From assembly GCA_900548875.1 (NCBI GenBank), contig URMA01000001.1, forward strand, positions 124,001 through 188,000: a stretch of 64,000 bases of DNA, given 5' to 3'. The stretch comes from an uncultured Porphyromonadaceae bacterium. Lineage in GTDB: Bacteria > Bacteroidota > Bacteroidia > Bacteroidales > Muribaculaceae. The notes under the pieces are model-generated. The model was not told where the DNA came from. It did not search any database and saw nothing but the letters and a program-made list of their open reading frames with translations. Positions 9,393 through 18,199 of the stretch are shown here, piece by piece (the stretch's first letter is position 1; each line of letters starts with the position of its first letter). Both the position numbers and the translations under genes were made by a program.

Positions 9393-10913
9393 TTATTGTG
9401 CGTATGCCATTATGTGATCAACAATCGGAGCAAAGCTGTCGCGGAGGACAAGGTTTGCCAAATCCGGGAAACAGCCAAGCACTGCAATCGCAAGCATCAA
9501 TGTAATCGTGCTGAAACGTTCGTACCAGTGAGCGTCGTCCAATTCGCGGTGGTGTTCGTTCTGAACAGGGCCGAAAAGAAGCTTGCCCACAACACGAAGA
9601 ATATAAACGGCTGTGATTACAATTGAAGTAGTGGTCACGATAGCAAACGCATGACGGAACAAGTTGCCGTCGCCAAGCACTGCATTGTAAATCGTAGTAT
9701 TCTCAAACGAACCGAGGAAGATTGTCATTTCAGCAACGAAACCGCTCAAGCCCGGCAAACCGAGTGATGCCAAACCGGCGATGATATAGCCTACGGACAG
9801 GAACGGCATGATTTGCATCAAACCTCCCATTTCACGAACGTCACGAGTGTGGGTACGACCGTAAATCATACCAATCAAGGCGAAGAACAAGGCTGTCATC
9901 AAACCGTGAGACAACATTTGAAGCACCGCACCGCTCATGGCTGTCTGGTTCATCATCAGGATGGCAAACAATACCAAACCGCAGTGGCTAACTGAAGAGT
10001 AAGCGTTGATGTATTTCAAGTCGGTCTTCACGCAAGCGGTAAATGCACCGTAAACGACGCTGATACCCGTAAGAATCATGAATATCCAACCCAGTTCGTG
10101 AGCAGCATGAGGCATCAGATAGATGGCAACACGGAAACAGCCATAACCTCCCAGCTTCATCAACACACCAGCGTGGAGCATTGATACGGCTGTAGGCGCT
10201 GAAGCGTGACCATCAGGCGACCATGTGTGGAACGGGAACATTGCACCAAGAACGCCAAAACCGACGAAAGCGCAAACGAACAAGGCATTCTGCCATTCGA
10301 GAGCCACACCGTTTTGTGCAACTTCCAGCAAGTTCATCGTTTCACCTGCGTGGTAATAGATACCCAGGATGCTAATCAGCAGGAATGCTGAACCACCCAT
10401 CAACATCAATGTCAGCTTCATGGCCGAGTAAGTCTTCTTACCGCTACCCCAAACACCGATCAGCAAGTACATCGGAATCAAGGCAACCTCGTAGAACATG
10501 AACATCGTGAACAAGTCAATCGAGATAAAGAACCCGAATACACCGACCGACAGAAGGATGAACCACAAGAAATATTCTTTTGTCAGCGGTGCAACCGTCC
10601 AGGATGCGAAAGAACCTGTGAAGACGATAATCGCTGAAAGCAAAATCATCAGTACCGAAATTCCATCCACACCTACAGCCAAATGAATGTTCAGCGGTTC
10701 GAACCACATATATGAATCAGTAAAGAGCATTGCCTCATCAGGGTGCAAGGCTCTTTCATTCACGAAAGCGTAGCAAAGATAGAATGCCGAAATCAAGAGC
10801 AATGACGCTCCACTCGCCACTACGGCGCGCACCTGATTGACACTGCGCGTCAGGAACAACGCACCCAATGTCAGGACAGGTATGATTACGAAAAGAAATA
10901 GTATATTAAACAT
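9393..10913 (-). CDS. nuoM: NADH-quinone oxidoreductase subunit M
   Basis: This 506-residue membrane subunit of complex I belongs to the antiporter-like group. Diagnostic segments are FYEVALIPMYLLIGVWG, FPFHTWSPDGHASAPTAVSMLHAGVLMKLGGYG and SSVSHCGLVLF. Those regions contain the conserved Glu of TM5 and the Lys and His residues of the proton path. The start is ATG at 10913, 26 bp after the nuoL stop, in the usual L-M-N order. Confidence 0.97.
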   Translation of the reverse strand: MFNILFLFVIIPVLTLGALFLTRSVNQVRAVVASGASLLLISAFYLCYAFVNERALHPDEAMLFTDSYMWFEPLNIHLAVGVDGISVLMILLSAIIVFTGSFASWTVAPLTKEYFLWFILLSVGVFGFFISIDLFTMFMFYEVALIPMYLLIGVWGSGKKTYSAMKLTLMLMGGSAFLLISILGIYYHAGETMNLLEVAQNGVALEWQNALFVCAFVGFGVLGAMFPFHTWSPDGHASAPTAVSMLHAGVLMKLGGYGCFRVAIYLMPHAAHELGWIFMILTGISVVYGAFTACVKTDLKYINAYSSVSHCGLVLFAILMMNQTAMSGAVLQMLSHGLMTALFFALIGMIYGRTHTRDVREMGGLMQIMPFLSVGYIIAGLASLGLPGLSGFVAEMTIFLGSFENTTIYNAVLGDGNLFRHAFAIVTTTSIVITAVYILRVVGKLLFGPVQNEHHRELDDAHWYERFSTITLMLAIAVLGCFPDLANLVLRDSFAPIVDHIMAYAQ

Positions 10914-10939
10914 AACTTAATTTTTTTATCCGTCAACTT

Positions 10940-12859
10940 TTAGATTAAGAACAAACAAGAAATTGCTGCAAGAAGCAACGCTCCCACCAAATAAATCCAT
11001 ACGTACATCTGGATAGAACCTGATTGAAGCTTGCGGATTGCAAACGAAACGCTGTTTGTGGCATTTGCCAATCTGTTCCACGTATTGTCGATAATGTGAG
11101 TGTCGAACCACTGGATTCCCCGACAAATGACGTTGAAGATGATTTTGTGAGTGACGAACATATAAAGCTCGTCCATGTAAAAGCGACGGTATGCAGCGCG
11201 ATACAGGCCTTTCATTGAATTTGCAAGACGGTCAGGTACCGAATTTTCTTTACGGTAAAGCACAGTAGCCAATGCGATTCCAACTACGGCAATAGCGATG
11301 CTCGGACCGGCTACGCCCCAGTTCATGTGGATATCGTAGTTTTCGCCGTTGTAAGTAACGAAATGTCCGAAAGGAATGAAACCTGCCAGACAGGAGATAA
11401 CGGCAAGAATTACCAAAGGCACTGTCATCACCCATTCGCAGTCGTGCGGAGTGTGATGTGAATAGTCCGGCTTGTTCCACCAGAAGATACGGTAGTAAAG
11501 ACGGAACATATAGAATGCGGTCAAACCGGCAACTGCCGACATCCATACACCCCAGAACGGGCTTTGCAGATATGTGGCAACAAGAATTTCATCCTTACTG
11601 AAGAATCCTGCAAACGGAGGAATACCTGCGATGGCAAGACATGCAACAAGGAATGCAATGTGAGTGACCGGCATATATTTGTGAAGGTTACCCATAGCGT
11701 CCATTTCATTGCTGTGGACCATGTGGATGATGGCACCGGCGCAAAGGAAGAGCAAGCCCTTGAACATTGCGTGAGTGAACAAGTGGAACATGGAAGCCAT
11801 GTAGCCTACACCTTCGTGAAGCTCAGGACGGGCAACGCCGAGAGCCGTAAACATGAATGCAATCTGAGAGATGGTTGAGAAGGCAAGCACACGCTTGATA
11901 TCAGTCTGCACACAGGCAACGACTGCTGCATACAAGGCTGTGATGGCACCCGTAGCCGTGATCAGTTCGAGCACTTCCGGAGTGAACACGTACATCGGGA
12001 ACATTCTTGCTACCAAGAATACACCGGCAACAACCATGGTTGCAGCGTGGATAAGTGCGGATACAGGAGTAGGACCTTCCATGGCATCCGGCAACCAAAT
12101 GTGCAACGGGAACATGGCTGATTTACCAGCACCACCCATGAAAATCAAAGCCAAAGCCCAAGAAGCAGCCGAACAGCCCATGAATGTCACGCCGGCAGCG
12201 TTGCTGACAATGGCACCCGGATTGCTCATCAACGACTGGAAGTCGAACGTGCCGCAATAGTATGCCAAAAGCATGATACCGATCAAGAAACCGAGGTCAG
12301 CAAAACGAGTGACGATAAACGCTTTCTTGGAAGCTGAAACAGCCGAATTCTTCTGATAGTAGAAACCGATAAGCAAATAAGATGAAACACCCACCATTTC
12401 AAAGAAGATGAACATCTGGAAGATATTGGTTGCAACCACCAGTCCCAACATTGAGAAGGTAAAGAGAGCAAGAAACGCATAGTAGCGTTGGAAACCTTTT
12501 TCACCGTGCATGTAGCCCAAGCTGTAGAGGTGAACCATCAAGGAAATCGTAGTGATGACAATCAGCATCATTGCCGAAATCGGGTCGATGAAAACACCCA
12601 TATCCACATGAAGCTTGTCGCCGAGAGTCAACCAAGTGGCGTTGTACACTTCAATCGGCTGACGGACACCGTCGACCATGTATTGCGGATCAAAGAAGTA
12701 TGTCAAGGCTACGCCATAGGCAATAACCGTAGTAACCAACATTGCAACTGTTCCCAGAACGCCCGAAACCTGCTTCGACATTTTCATGCCAAGAAGTCCA
12801 AGCACCAAGAACATGAACAACGGTAGAAGTAATGTTATTATTGAATATGACAATTCCAT
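10940..12859 (-). CDS. nuoL: NADH-quinone oxidoreductase subunit L
   Basis: At 639 residues this is the largest membrane subunit of complex I. It is recognised by FFEMVGVSSYLLIGFYYQ, GKSAMFPLHIWLPDAMEGPTPVSALIHAATMV and a long C-terminal extension that in NuoL forms the lateral helix and last TM (VWIYLVGALLLAAISCLFLI). It contributes one of three antiporter-like proton channels. It begins with ATG at 12859, five bases after the nuoK stop, indicating tight coupling. Confidence 0.97.
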   Translation of the reverse strand: MELSYSIITLLLPLFMFLVLGLLGMKMSKQVSGVLGTVAMLVTTVIAYGVALTYFFDPQYMVDGVRQPIEVYNATWLTLGDKLHVDMGVFIDPISAMMLIVITTISLMVHLYSLGYMHGEKGFQRYYAFLALFTFSMLGLVVATNIFQMFIFFEMVGVSSYLLIGFYYQKNSAVSASKKAFIVTRFADLGFLIGIMLLAYYCGTFDFQSLMSNPGAIVSNAAGVTFMGCSAASWALALIFMGGAGKSAMFPLHIWLPDAMEGPTPVSALIHAATMVVAGVFLVARMFPMYVFTPEVLELITATGAITALYAAVVACVQTDIKRVLAFSTISQIAFMFTALGVARPELHEGVGYMASMFHLFTHAMFKGLLFLCAGAIIHMVHSNEMDAMGNLHKYMPVTHIAFLVACLAIAGIPPFAGFFSKDEILVATYLQSPFWGVWMSAVAGLTAFYMFRLYYRIFWWNKPDYSHHTPHDCEWVMTVPLVILAVISCLAGFIPFGHFVTYNGENYDIHMNWGVAGPSIAIAVVGIALATVLYRKENSVPDRLANSMKGLYRAAYRRFYMDELYMFVTHKIIFNVICRGIQWFDTHIIDNTWNRLANATNSVSFAIRKLQSGSIQMYVWIYLVGALLLAAISCLFLI

Positions 12860-12864
12860 AAGCC

Positions 12865-13176
12865 TTAAAATTTCATTTTAGTTAGATTCTCCACATCGAC
12901 ATTCTTCGTCACACGGAAGATATTGATGATAATGGCTATTGCTAACGCTGTTTCCGCTGCGGCTATGGCTATTGCAAACAATGTGAAGAACATTCCTTCC
13001 AACTCACCGGGGAACAAGAAACGGTTGAACACAACAAAGTTGATGTCAACGGCGTTCAACATCAATTCCAAAGAAATCAGGATAGCAATCAAATTCTTTC
13101 TGGTGATAAATCCATAAACCCCGGCGCCGAACATAATCAGGCTCGGAATCAAATAATATAATATTGACAGTTCCAT
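12865..13176 (-). CDS. nuoK: NADH-quinone oxidoreductase subunit K
   Basis: This 103-residue, three-TM subunit is homologous to MrpC. It has the family pattern SLIMFGAGVYGFITRKNLIAILISLELMLNAVDINFV, including the membrane-embedded Glu of LISLELMLN, and a second Glu in AIAAAETALAIAI. It connects NuoJ/A to the antiporter arm. It lies nine bases after nuoJ and five before nuoL. Confidence 0.97.
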   Translation of the reverse strand: MELSILYYLIPSLIMFGAGVYGFITRKNLIAILISLELMLNAVDINFVVFNRFLFPGELEGMFFTLFAIAIAAAETALAIAIIINIFRVTKNVDVENLTKMKF

Positions 13177-13185
13177 AGCTTAGTT

Positions 13186-13704
13186 CTATCTTTTGCGGGC
13201 AATGGTTATGCCACCGATTATACATGCCAATAATAACACACTGATAGCCTCGAACGGAAGAAGATACTGATACTTTTCAGTACCGAGCAGTGCATGTCCA
13301 ATCCGTTCCATGTCGAGCGACATCATTGTATTGTACAATGTAGCGCCGTTGGCAGCGAAATAAGACACTAGGGCAAAGCCGCAAACGACGACGCCAAAAA
13401 TGGCGGCAATCAGGCCCAAGCCCTCTTTCTTCGAGGTCAACTTCTCGGATTTGTCGCCCGGCTTGCTGGTCAGCAAAATCGAGAATACGAACAACACCAG
13501 AATACCGCCCGCATAGACTGCCAGCTGAACTGAACCCAGGAATTCAAATCCCATGTGGAAATACAGAATAGCCGTAGCAAACAATGTAAACAGCAGATAG
13601 GTGGCAGCCCGCAAGATTTTGCGTGAAGTAACCGAAAGCACCGAGAATACGATGATTGCCAGAGCAATCACGCAATACACGATTGAATTACCTACTACAT
13701 TCAT
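13186..13704 (-). CDS. nuoJ: NADH-quinone oxidoreductase subunit J
   Basis: This 172-residue subunit has about five TM segments. NuoJ features visible are the SVTSRKILRAATYLLFTLFATAILYF region and VQLAVYAGGILVLFVFSILLTSK, which corresponds to the conserved TM3 with its pi-bulge. The start is ATG at 13704. It follows nuoI by 17 bp. Confidence 0.96.
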   Translation of the reverse strand: MNVVGNSIVYCVIALAIIVFSVLSVTSRKILRAATYLLFTLFATAILYFHMGFEFLGSVQLAVYAGGILVLFVFSILLTSKPGDKSEKLTSKKEGLGLIAAIFGVVVCGFALVSYFAANGATLYNTMMSLDMERIGHALLGTEKYQYLLPFEAISVLLLACIIGGITIARKR

Positions 13705-13721
13705 ATATAATTACTTTAATT

Positions 13722-14243
13722 TTATTCCGGTTTAGATGTTGATTCAGCAGCTGGAGCCGCAGGAGCTGCAGCAGGCGCCGCTACAACTTCCTTCTCAGGA
13801 AGATAGTTCAATTGCTCTACCAATTTTGAACGTGTAAAGACGGCATGCTCAAAATCAGTAACAAAATGGATGGCGTTATGAGGACACGCCGTCACACACA
13901 TCTGACAGAATGTACAGCTACCGATGTCGTAGAGGTACTTGTCAAGTTTTCTTTTCTTTTTTCCGTCTGGAAGGTCCACCATCTTGGTCACTACTTTGAT
14001 AGTGCCGTTCGGGCAGTTCATCTGACACAATCCACACGCTATGCATTTGTGATTGCCTTCTTCGTCATAAATAAACCTAAGCGCACCGCGAAAACGTTCG
14101 CCAATGTGCAAATTTGCGCGATTGTCAGGATACTCTTCAGTAACCTTGGGGGTAAGGAACTCTTTACCGGTTACCTCCATACCCTTGATAAGGCTGACTA
14201 CGCCCTTACCTAATCCGGAGAAGTACTCTTTTACACTACTCAT
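13722..14243 (-). CDS. nuoI: NADH-quinone oxidoreductase subunit I, 2x[4Fe-4S], with Ala/Pro-rich tail
   Basis: This 173-residue peripheral subunit holds clusters N6a and N6b. The two ferredoxin motifs are CIACGLCQMNCP (~65-76) and CTFCQMCVTACP (~107-118). It passes electrons toward NuoB. The final ~25 residues form a low-complexity Ala/Pro tail (VAAPAAAPAAPAAES) not needed for the fold. The operon has no NuoE, F or G, so this subunit is on the likely entry side for a reduced ferredoxin or another donor; that is inference from gene content. It is the first nuo gene after the atp block, separated from atpG by 106 bp with an attenuator-like structure. Confidence 0.96.
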   Translation of the reverse strand: MSSVKEYFSGLGKGVVSLIKGMEVTGKEFLTPKVTEEYPDNRANLHIGERFRGALRFIYDEEGNHKCIACGLCQMNCPNGTIKVVTKMVDLPDGKKKRKLDKYLYDIGSCTFCQMCVTACPHNAIHFVTDFEHAVFTRSKLVEQLNYLPEKEVVAAPAAAPAAPAAESTSKPE

Positions 14244-14300
14244 AAAAATAAGTTCTGTCCTACTTTCAATAAAATACCGGCTTATATTTAATTAAACTCA

Positions 14301-14340
14301 AAAAACACCGGAAAGGGGTCCGGTATGTTAACCCCTTTCT
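14301..14340 (-). terminator. Terminator/attenuator at the atpG-nuoI junction (two overlapping hairpins)
   Basis: On the minus strand, 12 bases after the atpG stop, AAAGGGGT (14338-14331) can pair with ACCCCTTT (14319-14312). Alternatively ACCGGA (14324-14319) can pair with TCCGGT (14312-14307), which is followed at once by GTTTTTTGAG. The second hairpin is an intrinsic terminator. The first shares bases with it, so the two are mutually exclusive, as in an attenuator. No promoter box was found between this site and nuoI at 14243. Confidence 0.62.
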
Positions 14341-14349
14341 GATGTCTGC

Positions 14350-15222
14350 TTATTTTTCAACTTGTCCGCCAAGAATATCCAACAGTTCTGTCGTGATACT
14401 CTGCTGACGAAGTTTATTGAACTCTAACTTCAACGAGTCGAGCAGTTTCACTGCATTGTCGTTTGCACTCTGCATTGCCATTACCCTTGCAGCCTGTTCT
14501 GATGCTGTATTCTGGATAAAAATTTCCTGCATTACAGAAATAATGTACAAAGGTAATATAGTATTGTAAATTTTATTAACATCCGGCTCAAAAATGTACG
14601 GCCGATTGCTGTTATTAACATTTCCAAAGGCTTCCGGCGATACAGGGAGCAATTGTTGTCGACGCAGAACCTGCTTTCCGGCACTCAGGTAGTGCATCGA
14701 AACAATCTCGACACAATCCACCTTGTGAGCAAGGAAATCAGCTTTCAACGATTCGGTTACGCTGCGAATTGCCGTCAGGTCACTTTTCGTCGTAACATTC
14801 AGCTGGCAGATATCAACTCCGCCTACCTTCAGTTTTGAAACGGCTTTCGCCATTTTCTTTCCGATGGGATAAATGGTTATGCGAAGTGCCGCATCCTTTT
14901 CCCGCAACTCGTTGACACGTGCCAACAGCTGCTTGAAAATGTTGATGTTGTAGGCACCGCACAGACCATCGTCCGAACCTAACACGACAAGCGCAATGGC
15001 TTTCACATCTCGAACTTCTGTCAACTCGGAATCGTATTCCGCATCAGTCGAGAGAAGGTTGCCCATAATCGTCTGCAACTGATTTCTGAAAGGTACGACA
15101 CGGCTCAAAGCCTGTACTGCCTTGTGCATCTTGGCGGATGAAATCATTTTCATCGCACCGGTGATCTTTTCGGACGATGCGACCGAGCCGATTCTTCCTT
15201 TTAGTTCTCGTAACGTTGACAT
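14350..15222 (-). CDS. atpG: F1Fo ATP synthase subunit gamma
   Basis: This 290-residue central rotor stalk of F1 has the coiled-coil N-terminus STLRELKGRIGSVASSEKITGAMKMIS and the C-terminal helix near FNKLRQQSITTELLDILGG, which enter the alpha3beta3 barrel. VLGSDDGLCGAYN is the family's central motif. The start is ATG at 15222, ten bases after atpA. It is the last atp gene; the terminator-like double hairpin follows it. Confidence 0.97.
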   Translation of the reverse strand: MSTLRELKGRIGSVASSEKITGAMKMISSAKMHKAVQALSRVVPFRNQLQTIMGNLLSTDAEYDSELTEVRDVKAIALVVLGSDDGLCGAYNINIFKQLLARVNELREKDAALRITIYPIGKKMAKAVSKLKVGGVDICQLNVTTKSDLTAIRSVTESLKADFLAHKVDCVEIVSMHYLSAGKQVLRRQQLLPVSPEAFGNVNNSNRPYIFEPDVNKIYNTILPLYIISVMQEIFIQNTASEQAARVMAMQSANDNAVKLLDSLKLEFNKLRQQSITTELLDILGGQVEK

Positions 15223-15232
15223 ATTCTAAATG

Positions 15233-16801
15233 TTATTGCTGTGCATATTTTGCAGAAACTTCTTTCGCTGCTGCCGTTAACTTCTCTTCAATCTCGTCGT
15301 TCAATACACCGGTCTTGAGCACATCGAGCACATCTTTGCGGTGACGTACCTGAAGAAGCTGAAGGAACGATTTTTCGAAATCGGCCACCTTGTCCATCGG
15401 CACATCGGCAAGCAAACCGTGAGTACCGCAGTAAATCACGGCAATCTGCTCTTCAACGGCCATCGGCTGATATTGGGCCTGGATAAGAAGGCGTTCGTTC
15501 TTACGTCCCTTGTCGATGACACGGGCCGTTACAGGATCGAGGTCACCACCGAACTTGGTGAATGACTCCAACTCACGGAACTGTGCCTGGTCAATCTTCA
15601 ACGTACCGGCAATTTTCTTCATTGCCTTGATCTGGGCGTTACCACCGACACGCGAAACTGAAATACCGACATTGATAGCCGGACGGATACCGCGGTTGAA
15701 CAACGCCGTTTCCAAGAATATCTGACCATCGGTAATTGAAATCACGTTGGTCGGGATATAGGCTGAAACGTCGCCGGCCTGTGTTTCAATGATAGGAAGC
15801 GCAGTCAGCGAACCGCCGCCCTTCACCATCGGCTTCAACACTTCCGGAAGATCGTTCATGCTCTTTGCCACAGCGTCGTTCTCGATGATTTTTGCTGCAC
15901 GTTCCAAAAGACGGGAGTGCAAATAGAAGATATCACCCGGATATGCTTCACGTCCGGACGGACGCTTCAAAATCAACGAAATTTCACGATAGGCAACGGC
16001 CTGCTTCGACAAGTCGTCATAAACAATCAAGGCGTCGCGGCCGGTATCACGGAAGTATTCACCGATAGCAGCACCTGCAAACGGAGAATAGTAGCGCATG
16101 GCAGCCGAATCGGAAACAACGATCGTGTAGTCCATAGCACCATGCTTGCGCAACGTGTTGACAAGCGCGGCAATCGACGAAGCTTTCTGTCCGATCGCTA
16201 CATATATACAGTAAACGGGTTTGCCCTCTTCAAAGGATTTGCGCTGGTTGATAATGGTATCGATGGCAATAGCAGTCTTACCAATCTGACGGTCACCGAT
16301 AATAAGCTCACGCTGTCCGCGACCGATAGGAATCATCGAGTCGACAGCTTTCAAACCTGTCTGTAACGGCTGTTTTACCGGCTGACGGAAAATAACACCC
16401 GGAGCCTTACGGTCGAGCGGCAGACGAATGAGATCGCCGCTGATAGGACCGTTGCCGTCGATAGGTTCACCAAGAACATTGATGACACGACCAATCAACC
16501 CTTCGCCAACAGGAATGGAGGCAATTTCGCCGGAACGGCGCACCGACATGTTCTCGGTCACCTCATTCACTTTGTCGAGCAAGATTACACCCACGTTGCT
16601 TTCCTCAAGGTTCATGGCAACGCCGGTAGCTCCGTTCTCGAAAGTCACCAGTTCGTTTGCTTCCACATTCTCAAGGCCGTAGACGTGAGCTACACCGTCG
16701 CCCACATTGAGCACTGTCCCAACTTCCTCGAACGCGGCCTTATCTTTCAGCCCGTCGAGTTGTTGTTTCAGAATGTCTGAAATCTCACTTGGGTCAATCA
16801 T
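15233..16801 (-). CDS. atpA: F1Fo ATP synthase subunit alpha
   Basis: This 522-residue non-catalytic nucleotide-binding subunit of F1 shows the P-loop GDRQIGKTA, the alpha signature region GIRPAINVGISVSRVGG, and the N-terminal beta-barrel (VGDGVAHVYGL). Length is typical. The arginine of ISVSRVGG is the Arg finger. It is separated by three bases from atpH. Confidence 0.98.
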   Translation of the reverse strand: MIDPSEISDILKQQLDGLKDKAAFEEVGTVLNVGDGVAHVYGLENVEANELVTFENGATGVAMNLEESNVGVILLDKVNEVTENMSVRRSGEIASIPVGEGLIGRVINVLGEPIDGNGPISGDLIRLPLDRKAPGVIFRQPVKQPLQTGLKAVDSMIPIGRGQRELIIGDRQIGKTAIAIDTIINQRKSFEEGKPVYCIYVAIGQKASSIAALVNTLRKHGAMDYTIVVSDSAAMRYYSPFAGAAIGEYFRDTGRDALIVYDDLSKQAVAYREISLILKRPSGREAYPGDIFYLHSRLLERAAKIIENDAVAKSMNDLPEVLKPMVKGGGSLTALPIIETQAGDVSAYIPTNVISITDGQIFLETALFNRGIRPAINVGISVSRVGGNAQIKAMKKIAGTLKIDQAQFRELESFTKFGGDLDPVTARVIDKGRKNERLLIQAQYQPMAVEEQIAVIYCGTHGLLADVPMDKVADFEKSFLQLLQVRHRKDVLDVLKTGVLNDEIEEKLTAAAKEVSAKYAQQ

Positions 16802-16804
16802 TTT

Positions 16805-17350
16805 TTATTTATTACTTAGGAGTTTTAAACGCAATTTTCTTAATTCATTGCTTATCGAAGCGTCGAGGAGTTTGGAATCGACCTTGACCGTAAAACCGCC
16901 AATCAGAGAAGCATCGACAGCTTCCGTATATTCCAACTTCTTTCCGCGCAAATAAGCTTGTACGGAATCCTTGATTTTTGCCATCGACTCCTTCGGAAGC
17001 GGAGAAGCCGTAGTGATTGCCACCTGGGCAATATTGTTGGCTTTTCTATACATCTTCCCGTAAGCCAGAGCCATTGACGGCAACATGGATTCACGACCAC
17101 GACTGAAAACGAGTTTGAAAAACTTTACGAGACACCCAGTAGGAGCTGCCCCCGACGCTGCAAGCAATAAATTTTCCTTGTCGTCCAACGACAGGAAAGG
17201 ATTTTCTACAGCTTTCGCCAAATCGCGCTGCATGGCAAAACTTGCGGCAAGACGCTGCGTTTCGGCGTAAACGCTGTCGGCAGCCTTCTGCTCGAAAGCA
17301 AATTCATACAATGCCTTTGCATAGCGATTAGGAATCAGTCCTTCATTCAT
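16805..17350 (-). CDS. atpH: F1Fo ATP synthase subunit delta
   Basis: This 181-residue peripheral stalk subunit begins with NRYAKALYEFAFEQ, the usual delta opening. It ends with the conserved segment TEAVDASLIGGFTVKVDSKLLDASISNELRKL. It joins the top of alpha to the b dimer. It starts at ATG 17350, 11 bases after atpF. Confidence 0.95.
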   Translation of the reverse strand: MNEGLIPNRYAKALYEFAFEQKAADSVYAETQRLAASFAMQRDLAKAVENPFLSLDDKENLLLAASGAAPTGCLVKFFKLVFSRGRESMLPSMALAYGKMYRKANNIAQVAITTASPLPKESMAKIKDSVQAYLRGKKLEYTEAVDASLIGGFTVKVDSKLLDASISNELRKLRLKLLSNK

Positions 17351-17361
17351 ATCCGTAAATT

Positions 17362-17859
17362 TTAGTTTTTAGTTTCAATCTCGCTCAGCAATTTTTCCAC
17401 AAGCTGTGACTGAGCCTTGTCATCAGCCATCCTATCACGGAGCAATTTTTCAGCAATCTGAAGGGCAAAAGAGCTTACTTCGTTGCGAATCTGCAATTCT
17501 GCCTCCTTGCGCTGCTGTTCGATAGCAAGTTTTGCGGCATCCATCACCTTCTGAGCCTCTTCGGTAGCAGCACCTTTGGCGTCTTCGATGATCTGGGCCT
17601 TCATGCGCGCAGCTTCACGCAATATTTCAGACTGTTGTTTTTGTGCTTCAAGGATGAACTTGTTCGCCTCAGCCTTAGCATTGTCCAACTGTTCCTTCGC
17701 TTCCTGTGCGTAGAGCACGCCTTTGTCGATCAAATCTGCACGCGAGTCCATACTTTTAATGATGACCGGCCATGCAAATTTTCCCAAAACAAGGCACAAC
17801 AGCACTACGACGACGAACATCCAGAATACCAAGCCAATTTCGGGCGTGAACAATTCCAT
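17362..17859 (-). CDS. atpF: F1Fo ATP synthase subunit b
   Basis: This 165-residue protein has one N-terminal TM segment (IGLVFWMFVVVVLLCLVLGKFAWPVI). The rest is a long charged helix (KEQLDNAKAEANKFILEAQKQQSEILREAARMK) that forms the right-handed coiled coil of the peripheral stalk. Only one b-type gene is present, so a b2 homodimer is expected. It lies 20 bases after atpE. Confidence 0.95.
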   Translation of the reverse strand: MELFTPEIGLVFWMFVVVVLLCLVLGKFAWPVIIKSMDSRADLIDKGVLYAQEAKEQLDNAKAEANKFILEAQKQQSEILREAARMKAQIIEDAKGAATEEAQKVMDAAKLAIEQQRKEAELQIRNEVSSFALQIAEKLLRDRMADDKAQSQLVEKLLSEIETKN

Positions 17860-17879
17860 CTGTTATCCTTTTAAATTGT

Positions 17880-18143
17880 TTAGATAAACAAAGAAATAAT
17901 ACAAACGATAACACCGAACAGTGCCACACCTTCCACCAAGGCAGCAATAACGATCATATTACTACGAATGTCGCCTACTGATTCCGGCTGACGAGCGATA
18001 GCTTCCATTGCAGCTGCACCAATCTTTCCGATACCGATACCTGCACCGATAGCAGCGATTGCAGCACCTAAACAAGCTCCAAGTTTGTCAAGACCGAGAG
18101 ACATAACAGCCTCTGTAGCTTGCGCTAAAATCATTCCTAACAT
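17880..18143 (-). CDS. atpE: F1Fo ATP synthase subunit c
   Basis: This 87-residue two-TM proteolipid has the glycine-rich first helix AAIAAIGAGIGIGKIG, the polar loop ARQPES and the ion-binding Glu in AALVEGVALFGV. The residue after the Glu is Gly, not the Ser/Thr of the usual Na+-binding signature, so proton coupling is the more likely reading. The 56-bp leader is very A/T-rich, which probably aids the high translation this subunit needs. Confidence 0.97.
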   Translation of the reverse strand: MLGMILAQATEAVMSLGLDKLGACLGAAIAAIGAGIGIGKIGAAAMEAIARQPESVGDIRSNMIVIAALVEGVALFGVIVCIISLFI

Positions 18144-18199
18144 AGTAATTCAGTTTTAATGGTTAATTTATAAATTAATTTTTGTTACTTTTTTTGTTT

